In this document: piece after piece, positions 33,009-39,747 of the stretch
Position numbering within the stretch: position 1 is the first letter of the stretch
Layout of the letters: each line of letters begins with the position of its first letter
Assembly: GCA_017307285.1 (NCBI GenBank)
Contig: JAFKFI010000073.1
Location: 1-39,747 of the forward strand
Source of the DNA: Alphaproteobacteria bacterium
GTDB taxonomy: Bacteria > Pseudomonadota > Alphaproteobacteria > Acetobacterales > Acetobacteraceae
DNA: 39,747 nucleotides
Direction of reading: 5' to 3'
Made by a program: the position numbers and the translations under genes
The notes under the pieces: model-generated
The model's input: only the letters and a program-made list of their open reading frames with translations
Database searches by the model: none
What the model was told of the DNA's origin: nothing

Positions 33009-33887
33009 ATGGCCATCAATTACCAGCAACTGAAATCTCGCAAATTCGCCGAGGTCACACAGGCCTACACGATCAAGGACACCATCCTCTACGCACTCGG
33101 GCTGGGGTTGGGCCAGGATCCGATGGACGCGCGGCAACTGCGCCACGTCTATGAAGAGGGGATCGTTCCTTTGCCGACCAGGGGCGTGGTCCTCGCTACC
33201 CCCGGCTTCTGGCTCAAGGATCCGGATGTAGGCGTGGACTGGCCGAAAGTGCTGCACGGCGAGCAGGGTCTGACCATCCACCGCCCGCTGCCGCCCGCGG
33301 GCGAAGTCATCGGCCGGCTGCGGAACGACGAGATCATCGACAAGGGCGCCGGACGCGGCGCGCTGCTCTACTCGACGCGCGAAGTAGTGGACGCCACGAC
33401 CGGCGAGACCTACTGCACGCTTACCAGCACAACGTTCCTGCGCGGGGACGGTGGATTCGGCGGTCCGAGCGGCCCGGTGCGCGAACCGCATTCGATGCCG
33501 CCGGGCGCGCCGGACGCCAGCTTCGACTGGACGACGGGGCGTCATCAGGCCCTGCTGTATCGTCTGAACGGCGACTGGAACCCCGTGCATGCCGATCCTA
33601 AGGTCGCGGCACAGGGTGGCTTCCAGCAGCCGATCCTGCACGGCCTGTGCTCCTACGGCGTGGCTGCCTGGTCGGTGGCGAACCTGCTCTGCGAGGGCCA
33701 TCCGGAGCGCCTTCGGCGCTTCGACCTGCGCTTCACCTCCCCGGTCTATCCCGGGGAAACGCTGCGCACCGAGATCTGGCGGCAAGGCGACGGCAAGGCG
33801 GCATTCCGCACCCGTGCCGTCGCGCGTGACGTCATCGTGCTGAACAACGGCCACGCCGAAGTCCTGCCCGAAACGGCAAAGAAATAA
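33009..33887 (+). CDS. 2-enoyl-CoA hydratase 2 (double hotdog, MFE-2/MaoC type)
   Basis: 292 residues from ATG 33009, with GGAGGAAA upstream; the frame opens earlier at 32892 without support. Two hotdog repeats are present; the second contains the full hydratase-2 motif YRLNGDWNPVHADPKVA with Tyr184, Asp189, Asn191 and His194, then GFQQPILHGLC. It hydrates trans-2-enoyl-CoA to (3R)-hydroxyacyl-CoA. It follows the thiolase and DUF35 genes by 98 bases. In steroid side-chain degradation a MaoC hydratase feeds its beta-hydroxy product to the Ltp2 aldolase in one complex, so the same hand-over is plausible. This is the only MaoC-type protein of the window with an intact catalytic set. Confidence 0.93.
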   Translation: MAINYQQLKSRKFAEVTQAYTIKDTILYALGLGLGQDPMDARQLRHVYEEGIVPLPTRGVVLATPGFWLKDPDVGVDWPKVLHGEQGLTIHRPLPPAGEVIGRLRNDEIIDKGAGRGALLYSTREVVDATTGETYCTLTSTTFLRGDGGFGGPSGPVREPHSMPPGAPDASFDWTTGRHQALLYRLNGDWNPVHADPKVAAQGGFQQPILHGLCSYGVAAWSVANLLCEGHPERLRRFDLRFTSPVYPGETLRTEIWRQGDGKAAFRTRAVARDVIVLNNGHAEVLPETAKK

Positions 33888-33972
33888 CGCCACCCGTTCT
33901 TATCGACGCGCGCCAGGCCGACCGGGGGCGCGCTGTATATCGAGGCATCGAGCGCCTTAATTCCTAGACAGT

Positions 33973-33990
33973 CTAACAGACGTTTGATAG
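33973..33990. promoter_or_regulatory. Operator-like 18-base site upstream of the second solute-binding protein
   Basis: CTAACAGACGTTTGATAG has arms CTAAC and GATAG with 8 bases between, the same spacing as 19745-19762, and the core CGTTTG. It lies 53-70 bases before ATG 34043. Confidence 0.5.
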
Positions 33991-34042
33991 ATACAGCGAA
34001 CGGTCGCGCGCCTAAATTGCGCCCAAAAGGGGAGAATAGCCG

Positions 34043-35263
34043 ATGCCGAGTATAACGCGCCGAGCCGCTTTGGCCGGCCTTACCGCCGCGCCGCTTGCAA
34101 GGCCCGCCATTATTCATGCGCAATCCACATCCAAGCCCGTGAAGATCGGCCTTTTGAGCGACATGGGCGGCCCATACCGCGATGTCGGCGGCCCGGGCAA
34201 CAAGGTTGCCGCGCAACTGGCGATCGACGATTTCGGTGGCTCGGTGCTCGGCCGCCCCATCGAAATCCTTCAGGCCGATTGTCAGAACAAGCCCGATATA
34301 GCCGGCGCCATCGCCCGCGAATGGGTGGACAACGGTGAGGTCGACGTTCTGGCCGACGGCGCTGCATCGTCCTCCAGCCTCGCCGTCCTTCAGGTTGCGC
34401 GCGAAAAGAACCGTATCTATCTGGCGACCGGCCCGGCGTCGTCGGACTTTACCGGTAAGCAGTGCTCGCCCGTCAGCCTGCATTTTTCCTACGACACTTA
34501 TGCCTTGGCGCACGGCACCGGTGGCATGATGACGAAATCGGGCGGTGACAGTTGGTTCTTCATCACCGCCGACTATGCTTTCGGATATGCTCTCGAACGC
34601 GACACGGGCGCCGCCGTTCAGGCCGCCGGAGGCAAGGTCCTGGGGGCGGTCCGCGCGCCTCTCGGCACGGCGGATTTCTCCAGCTACCTGATCCAGGCCA
34701 AGGCATCGGGGGCGAAGGTGATCGGCTTTGCCAACGCCGGAACAGACCTGCAAAACTGCATCAAGCAGGCCGCCGAATTCGGCCTGACGCAAGGCGGCAC
34801 GCGCATGGCTACGCTGCTGATGTTCATCACCGACGTGGTTTCGCTGGGACAGAAAACCTGCTCGGGGCTTAGCTTCACCGACTCGTTCTATTGGGGCATG
34901 ACGGACGCCACGCGCGCCTGGTCGAAGCGCTATATGACGCACATGAGCACTCCGCCCGGCATGCTGCACGCCGGCAACTACTGCGCGGCGCAGCACTGGC
35001 TGAAGGCGGTCAAGGCCGCCGGCAGCACGGACCCGGCGCCGGTGATGGCGAAGATGAAAGCGACGCCAATCAACGACTTCTACAACAAGAACGTGCAGGT
35101 TCGCGAGGATGGCCGGGTCATGCACGTTATGTACTTATGGGAAGTCAAGCCCGCAGCCGAGGCGAAGCATGAATTCGATCTCTGCAATCTGGTCGCGACC
35201 ATCCCGCCCGATCAGGCTTGGCGTCCACTGAATGAAGGCGGCTGCCCGATGGTCAAGATATAG
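34043..35263 (+). CDS. Periplasmic solute-binding protein, LivJ-like (paralogue of 6813-8036)
   Basis: 406 residues. Leader ITRRAALAGLTAAPLARPA, cleavage probably after IHA near residue 26; the twin Arg again suggests Tat or Sec export. The mature protein begins VKIGLLSDMGGPYRD, and SWFFITADYAFGYALERD and FANAGTDLQNCIKQAAEF align closely with the first binding protein, indicating duplication. GGGGAG precedes ATG. No permease or ATPase genes are nearby. Its own promoter region carries an operator-like site, so it seems to be co-regulated with the catabolic genes and probably binds the pathway substrate or an intermediate. Confidence 0.9.
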   Translation: MPSITRRAALAGLTAAPLARPAIIHAQSTSKPVKIGLLSDMGGPYRDVGGPGNKVAAQLAIDDFGGSVLGRPIEILQADCQNKPDIAGAIAREWVDNGEVDVLADGAASSSSLAVLQVAREKNRIYLATGPASSDFTGKQCSPVSLHFSYDTYALAHGTGGMMTKSGGDSWFFITADYAFGYALERDTGAAVQAAGGKVLGAVRAPLGTADFSSYLIQAKASGAKVIGFANAGTDLQNCIKQAAEFGLTQGGTRMATLLMFITDVVSLGQKTCSGLSFTDSFYWGMTDATRAWSKRYMTHMSTPPGMLHAGNYCAAQHWLKAVKAAGSTDPAPVMAKMKATPINDFYNKNVQVREDGRVMHVMYLWEVKPAAEAKHEFDLCNLVATIPPDQAWRPLNEGGCPMVKI

Positions 35264-35395
35264 GTCGGGACCGTCAGGGCGTCGGCCAATCGTGGCCGGC
35301 CGAAGTTGAAGGTCTCCGGTCAGACAGACATCGAAAATGCGTTTGATTTATTCATTTCCGCGATAGATTGCCGCAACTGGCAACCTCTCCTGCAG

Positions 35396-35990
35396 TCAGG
35401 CGGTGCGCTTTAGTTCCGCCGCCAACTCTGGCAACGCGGTGAACAGATCGGCCACCAAGCCGTAGTCAGCAACCTGGAAGATGGGTGCTTCCTCGTCTTT
35501 GTTGATCGCGACGATCACCTTGCTGTCTTTCATGCCAGCGAGGTGCTGGATGGCACCCGAGATGCGGACGGCGGCGCGGGAGGGGCACACTGCGGCGCCC
35601 AGCATATCCGCGATCGGTTCTATGAGCGTAAAATTCTGGCCACTCTGCATGCCACGGCCGCCGGAAATCGCCACGCGCGCCGCCGTCAGTTTGGGGCGCT
35701 CGCTTTTGGAGAGCGCGGCAGAGACAAAGCGGGAGACCGAGGGGCTATTAGTCAGTGTCATCGGTTCGGAGGCGTCACTACCGCCTTCGGCCGGCACCGG
35801 GTCGAAACTGGCCGCCCTACCGTGATGACCTTTATCGGATCCGCCGATCTTACGGTGGCCAGCCCATTGCCGGCATAGATCGGACGGACAAAGGTAACGG
35901 CATCAACCACGTCGGCGATGTCGCTGATCGGCTGCACGCCCAGTAAAACGGCGGCGCGCGGCAGTTTGCCCGCCTTCCGCCCTAGCGGCG
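35396..35990 (-). pseudogene. etfA: Broken electron transfer flavoprotein alpha subunit (etfA relic)
   Basis: Reading 5' to 3' on the minus strand, [20 protein letters not shown] and [19 protein letters not shown] are central EtfA sequence. Near 35820 the frame shifts (one base appears lost between KVITV and RAASFDPV). It resumes with [20 protein letters not shown], then near 35563 jumps from SRAAV to [17 protein letters not shown]. About 26 residues, including the FAD-binding GQTGK segment, are deleted. It ends normally with [16 protein letters not shown]. The N-terminal third (about 110 residues) is absent, and no etfB is present. It cannot make a working ETF; it is probably a leftover of a duplicated etf gene. 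Confidence 0.9.
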
Positions 35991-36058
35991 AAAAAAAAAG
36001 GCACGTGCTCTTCGGTCTGAACCCTTGACTCGGAGCAAGGCGCAGCGCGACTGTCCGC

Positions 36059-36079
36059 TATAAGACAAACGTTTGGTAG
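36059..36079 (+). promoter_or_regulatory. TATA element and operator-like palindrome before the interrupted amidohydrolase
   Basis: CAAACGTTTG (36066-36075) is a perfect 10-base palindrome, extended on the minus strand to CTACCAAACGTTTG (36079-36066). A -10-like TATAAG (36059-36064) sits immediately upstream, and the ribosome site GGGAG overlaps the site's end. Confidence 0.6.
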
Positions 36080-36089
36080 GGAGAGAGAC

Positions 36090-37193
36090 ATGCCGAAAAC
36101 GCCCATATCCGCAGATTCGCACATAACGGAACCGCCGAACTGCTACATCGACTTCATCGATCCGAAATATCGTCAGCGCGCGCCGCACATGAAGCGCATC
36201 GAGGGGCGCGGCGACGTGTTCATCATCGAGGGGCTCGACAGCCCGATCCCGATGGATCTGGTGGCCGCGGCCGGCAAGGATCCGAAGGATCTCTCCGCGC
36301 ACGGCGCCTTGTTCGACGAATTGTGGCGCAGCGGCTGGGACGCGAAATTCCGCGCCGCCGACCAGGAGAAGGATGGCATCGGCGCCGAGCTGATTTATCC
36401 CACCGTCGGCATGATGCTCTGCAATCACCCCGACCCTGACTAGAAGAAGGCCTGTTTCGAGGCTTATAATCGCTGGTTGCAGGAATACTGCGCCGAAGCA
36501 CCCACGCGGCTCTATGGACTCGCCCAGGTCTCGATGCGGACGCCAGAGGACGGCGCGCAGGAGATCAGGCAGGCGAAGGAGATGGGATTCCGCGGCGTGA
36601 TGATGCCGGGCAACCCTGGGGTGGAGGACTACAACTCTTCGGTCTACGACAGGGTTTTCGCGACCGCAGTCGAATGCGACATGCCGCTCTCGTTTCATAT
36701 CCTAACCGGCAATTCGGATCATCTGAGGGTTCCGATCCGCGGTCCGCGCATCAACGGATTTCTGACCATCCTCCGCGGCTGCCAGGACGTCATGGGCACC
36801 TTCATCTTCGGCGGCGTGTTCGACCGCCATCCCGATCTGAAGGTCATCTGCGTCGAGGCGGACGCCGGCTGGGTGCCGCATTACATGTACCGCATGGATC
36901 ATGCGTACAAACGGCACCGTTACTGGATGAAGGCTCCGCCGCTGAAGCGGCTGCCGAGCGAGTACTTCCGGGACAACATATACGTGACGTTCGAGGATGA
37001 CTGGGTCGCCTTCCAGATGAAGGATATGTGCAACGTCCGACGTCTGATGTGGGCGAACGACTTCCCGCACTCGGACTCGACCTGGCCGCTATCGCAGGCG
37101 ATGCTCGAGGAGCACACGAAGAACCTCACCGAGCAAGAGAGAGACTGGATCTGCCACGACAATCTCGCCGAGCTCTACAAGATCACCATCTGA
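36090..37193 (+). pseudogene. Amidohydrolase family 2 protein interrupted by an in-frame TAG
   Basis: ATG 36090 with a good ribosome site opens an amidohydrolase frame (ISADSHITEPPNCY, the DxH metal motif) that stops at codon 118, TAG at 36441-36443, within HPDPD-stop-KKACFEAYNRW. The same frame then continues without other defects for about 249 codons to 37193, with LSFHILTG, VEADAGWVPHYMYRMDHAY and WANDFPHSDSTWPLSQ. The stop occupies a position where a Tyr codon would need one base change, so a point nonsense mutation is simplest. The full protein would be 367 residues, paralogous to the intact one at 2381. Internal restart at TTG 36477 would lack the metal motif. Readthrough is possible but unsupported. 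Confidence 0.88.
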
Positions 37194-37284
37194 GGCGACG
37201 CGGTTCGGGACCGGCGCCTGAAGGCGTCGCACCGGCTCGATCCGAACGGCGACCGGCTGAGCAAGCGATCAAGAGGCAATTCCC

Positions 37285-38967
37285 ATGGAATACGACCTGA
37301 AGGTTGCCGGTGGATTCATCGTGGATGGCACCGGCGCGCCAGGCTATGCCGGCGATGTCGGTGTTCGCGACGGGAAGGTCGTCGCGCTCGGCAGCGCGCC
37401 GGGCGAGGCCAGGACCGTGATAGACGCCGCCGGGCAGGTCGTGGCGCCCGGCGTGGTCGATATCCATACGCACTACGACGCGCAGATCCTGTGGGACAGC
37501 AAGCTGTCGATCTCGCCCTGGCACGGCGTCACCACGGTAGTGATCGGCAATTGCGGCTTCGGTCTCGCGCCGACACGCCGCGAGCACCGCGGGCTCATCC
37601 TGCGGACGCTCGAAAATGTGGAGGGAATGAGCGTCAAGGCGCTCGAAGCGGGCCTCGGCGAAGAATGGGGGTTCGAGACCTTCCCGCAATATCTCGACAC
37701 GGTTGAGCGGCGCGGCGCACTGATCAACGTGGCGGTCCTGCTGGGTCACACGCCGCTGCGCCTGTCGGTCATGGGTCCGGACGCGACGGAGCGAGCCGCC
37801 CGGTCGGACGAGGTGCAGGTTATGAAGAACACCATGCGGGAAGCGGTCGAAGCGGGAGCGCTTGGTTTCGCCACCTCGAAGTCACGGACTCATGTCGGCT
37901 ACGAAGGCCGGCCGGTCCCGAGCCGGTTAGCGGAGTTCAGCGAGGTCCTGGCGATCGCCTCGGCACTCGGCGAGTTCGGCGACGGGATGATCCAGGCAAC
38001 GGTCGGCAAGGAACTTTCATTCGGCGAGTTCGCCGAACTCAATCGGATGACCGGTCGAAACGTGAGCTGGACGGCGCTGCTCGGCGGTGGCGGCGTGCTT
38101 AACGTCGGCTCTGTCGCCGAGCAACTCGCGCGCTCGAACGAGTTGCAGGCGAAGGGCCACGCCGTGTTCCCGCAGGTCACCGGCCGGCCGCTCAACTTCG
38201 AGTTCCGGTTCGACCAGCCGTTCCTGTTCCAGACCATGTCGATCTTCGCTCCGGTCAACAAGGCCGACGCGGCCGGCAAGCGTGAGCTCTACGCCGATGC
38301 CGATTTCCGGGAGCGCTTCCGCCAGGCGCTACGCGGGCCGATGCTCGCGTCCTGGGGAAAATCGGTGATCGCCTATTGTCCGACCGATCCGTCACTTAAC
38401 GAACGGCTCCTCCAGGAGGTCGCGACGGAACGCGGATGCAACGCGGTCGACCTCGCGCTCGATCTCTCGCTCGCGAGCGATCTGCGAGCGCGGTTCCGTG
38501 TGCCCGTCGCGAACGCGGACGAGGACGAGGTGGCGACATTGCTGCGCGATCCCAGAACGGTACTCGGGCTTTCGGATGCAGGAGCCCACGCGAGCCAGCT
38601 CTGTGACGCCTGTTTCTCCACACATCTGCTCGGACACTGGATGAGGGACAAGAAGGTGCTGTCGCTGGAAGAGGCGGTGCGCATGCTGACTTCCCGGCCA
38701 GCGGAGGTGTTCGGCATCAAGGATCGCGGGCGCCTGGCCGTGGGATTGCCCGCCGACATCCTGGTGTTCGATGCAGAAACCGTCGGCGCAAGTCCCCTGC
38801 GCAGAGTGCACGACCTTCCCGGCGGCGAAGACCGGCTGGTCTCGGACGCTTCGGGCATTGCGGCTGTCGTCGTCAACGGCGCCCTGATCCGACGAAATGG
38901 CTTCGATGTGCTGGATACCAATGAGCGGCTACCTGGCCGCCTATTGCGGAACGGAGCCGCGACATAG
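37285..38967 (+). CDS. Amidohydrolase-3 family protein (N-acyl-D-amino-acid deacylase/D-aminoacylase-like)
   Basis: 560 residues. The N-terminal beta-sandwich strand LKVAGGFIVDGTGAPGYAGD is typical; the first metal ligands are His61 and His63 in VDIHTHYDAQ. HGVTTVVIGNCGFGLAP, LLGHTPLRLSVMG and LGLSDAGAHASQLCDACF follow in family order, ending with a beta-sandwich segment RLAVGLPADILVFD. Zinc-dependent members hydrolyse N-acyl-D-amino acids, hydantoins or cyclic amides; many in catabolic islands of soil bacteria are uncharacterised. It lies between the broken amidohydrolase (91 bases) and the Baeyer-Villiger gene (56 bases), perhaps acting on a lactone or amide intermediate (inference). Confidence 0.88.
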   Translation: MEYDLKVAGGFIVDGTGAPGYAGDVGVRDGKVVALGSAPGEARTVIDAAGQVVAPGVVDIHTHYDAQILWDSKLSISPWHGVTTVVIGNCGFGLAPTRREHRGLILRTLENVEGMSVKALEAGLGEEWGFETFPQYLDTVERRGALINVAVLLGHTPLRLSVMGPDATERAARSDEVQVMKNTMREAVEAGALGFATSKSRTHVGYEGRPVPSRLAEFSEVLAIASALGEFGDGMIQATVGKELSFGEFAELNRMTGRNVSWTALLGGGGVLNVGSVAEQLARSNELQAKGHAVFPQVTGRPLNFEFRFDQPFLFQTMSIFAPVNKADAAGKRELYADADFRERFRQALRGPMLASWGKSVIAYCPTDPSLNERLLQEVATERGCNAVDLALDLSLASDLRARFRVPVANADEDEVATLLRDPRTVLGLSDAGAHASQLCDACFSTHLLGHWMRDKKVLSLEEAVRMLTSRPAEVFGIKDRGRLAVGLPADILVFDAETVGASPLRRVHDLPGGEDRLVSDASGIAAVVVNGALIRRNGFDVLDTNERLPGRLLRNGAAT

Positions 38968-39023
38968 TCATTAGTGTGTGATGGTGGCCCGCCACGGCCC
39001 GAGTTCAAACCGGAGAGCAAACC

Positions 39024-39747
39024 ATGGAAGCAACCGCTCTGCAGTCCCGGCCCCGCCCGGCCGCGGCCCTCGGCCTCCACTTCGATGCCATCATCATCGG
39101 CGCCGGGATCTCCGGCCTGTTCCAGCTCCACTGCCTGCGCGACCGGCTCGGCATGAACGTGCGCGTGTTCGAGGCTGGCACCGGCGTCGGCGGCACCTGG
39201 TACTGGAACCGCTACCCGGGCGCCCGCTTCGACAGCGAGAGCTATTCCTACGGCTATTCGTTCAGCCAGGAACTGCTCGACGAGTGGGACTGGAGCGAGC
39301 ACTTCGCCGGCCAGCCGGAGACGGAACGCTACCTCAACCACGTCGCCGACAAGTTCGACCTGCGCCGCAGCATCAGCTTCTCGTGCCGGGTGCGGGCGGC
39401 GCACTACCAGGAGGCGACCCGCTCCTGGACCGTGACGCTGGAGGATGGCTCGCAGCACACCTGCCGCTTCCTGGTCACCGCGGTCGGCCCGCTCTCGGCG
39501 CCCACTTACCCACGGGTCGAGGGAATAGAGAGCTTCCGCGGCGAGGCGTACCACACCGGGCTGTGGCCGAAGCACGAGGTGACGTTCGAGGGCAAGCGTG
39601 TCGCGGTGATCGGTACCGGCGCGAGCGGAGTACAGGCGATCACCGCGATCGCCAAAACTGCGAGGACCCTGCCCGTGTTCCAGCGGCGCCCCAACTGGTG
39701 CAAGCCGTTGCAAAACCGCCCAATCTCCAGCGAGGAGATGCAACAGC
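39024..39747 (+). CDS. Baeyer-Villiger monooxygenase, N-terminal part, runs off the right edge
   Basis: The first 241 residues of an FAD/NADPH monooxygenase. FAD-binding IIGAGISGL occupies 24-32, GVGGTWYWNRYPGARFD is the conserved stretch that follows, the Baeyer-Villiger fingerprint FRGEAYHTGLWP spans 171-182, and the NADPH loop VIGTGASGVQ begins at 195. These enzymes insert oxygen next to a ketone, turning cyclic ketones into lactones. GGAGAG precedes ATG 39024. A ring ketone from the SDR/alcohol dehydrogenase steps could be its substrate, and the amidohydrolase-3 protein upstream could act on the product (inference). About 55-60% of the protein lies outside the window. Confidence 0.95.
   Translation, partial: MEATALQSRPRPAAALGLHFDAIIIGAGISGLFQLHCLRDRLGMNVRVFEAGTGVGGTWYWNRYPGARFDSESYSYGYSFSQELLDEWDWSEHFAGQPETERYLNHVADKFDLRRSISFSCRVRAAHYQEATRSWTVTLEDGSQHTCRFLVTAVGPLSAPTYPRVEGIESFRGEAYHTGLWPKHEVTFEGKRVAVIGTGASGVQAITAIAKTARTLPVFQRRPNWCKPLQNRPISSEEMQQ

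Noticed and set aside
31298-33019. Long minus-strand open frame (573 codons)
   Set aside because: Antisense to the thiolase and DUF35 genes, which have clear family motifs; composition is that of a shadow frame.
35991-35999. Run of nine A (T on the minus strand) as a terminator
   Set aside because: The preceding GCACGTGC on the minus strand is too short a stem without a loop; more likely a neutral homopolymer at the etfA relic edge.
36441-36443. TAG as a pyrrolysine codon
   Set aside because: No pyl genes or downstream element are visible and the protein family does not use pyrrolysine; a Tyr-to-stop mutation is simpler.
38373-39743. Minus-strand frame of 456 codons at the right edge
   Set aside because: Antisense to the amidohydrolase-3 and Baeyer-Villiger genes; no motif.

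Overview
The window is GC-rich bacterial DNA, densely packed with lipid/CoA-type catabolic genes. Codon use, the Rieske/P450/Baeyer-Villiger oxygenase mix, several CaiB-type CoA transferases and LivJ-like solute-binding proteins with twin-arginine-like leaders suggest a soil or aquatic alphaproteobacterium, possibly Rhodospirillales/Acetobacteraceae. That placement is inference; no rRNA or tRNA was seen. Nearly every gene encodes a step in activating, oxidising or cleaving an organic acid through CoA thioesters: three AMP-forming acyl-CoA ligases, four acyl-CoA dehydrogenases, one crotonase, three hotdog/MaoC-type proteins plus a PaaI-type thioesterase, four SDRs, three family III CoA transferases (one cut by the left edge), a thiolase with a DUF35 partner, an alcohol dehydrogenase, a Rieske oxygenase, a flavin monooxygenase, a P450 with a Rieske ferredoxin, and the N-terminus of a Baeyer-Villiger monooxygenase.

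Layout. 1-3586 (-): amidohydrolase, the relic of a DHA2 transporter, then MaoC / acyl-CoA dehydrogenase / CoA transferase as a coupled operon. 3839-8036 (+): acyl-CoA dehydrogenase, crotonase, DECR-like SDR, solute-binding protein. 8135-8941 (-): SDR. 9008-11280 (+): small ORF, phosphoesterase, CoA transferase. 11392-12999 (-): thioesterase and zinc alcohol dehydrogenase. 13146-16589 (+): four overlapping genes (CMD-family protein, dehydrogenase, hotdog protein, CoA transferase). 16614-21501 (-): BadH-like SDR, luciferase-like monooxygenase, Rieske oxygenase, acyl-CoA ligase. 21644-23266 (+): a ligase resembling cyclohexanecarboxylate-CoA ligase. 23440-24544: an insertion-sequence island (IS1595-type element with intact ends but an N-terminally truncated transposase, beside an IS4-type relic). 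24712-26100 (-): IclR regulator and Rieske ferredoxin. 26238-35263 (+): P450, SDR, acyl-CoA dehydrogenase, ligase, thiolase, DUF35, hydratase-2, solute-binding protein. 35396-35990 (-): a wrecked etfA copy. 36090-39747 (+): an amidohydrolase interrupted by an in-frame TAG, an amidohydrolase-3 family protein, and the partial Baeyer-Villiger monooxygenase.

How it may work together (inference): oxygenases functionalise a hydrophobic, probably alicyclic or terpenoid/steroid-like substrate; ligases and CoA transferases make CoA esters; dehydrogenases, hydratases and SDRs run beta-oxidation-like cycles; and the thiolase-DUF35-hydratase trio may cleave a branched chain by a retro-aldol step, as in bacterial steroid side-chain degradation. 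Six promoter regions share a palindrome built on ACCAAACG/CGTTTGGT, often just downstream of a -10-like TATA element, which suggests one repressor encoded elsewhere controls much of the region. Three broken genes (DHA2 transporter, etfA, amidohydrolase) and two IS relics show that the region is being remodelled.
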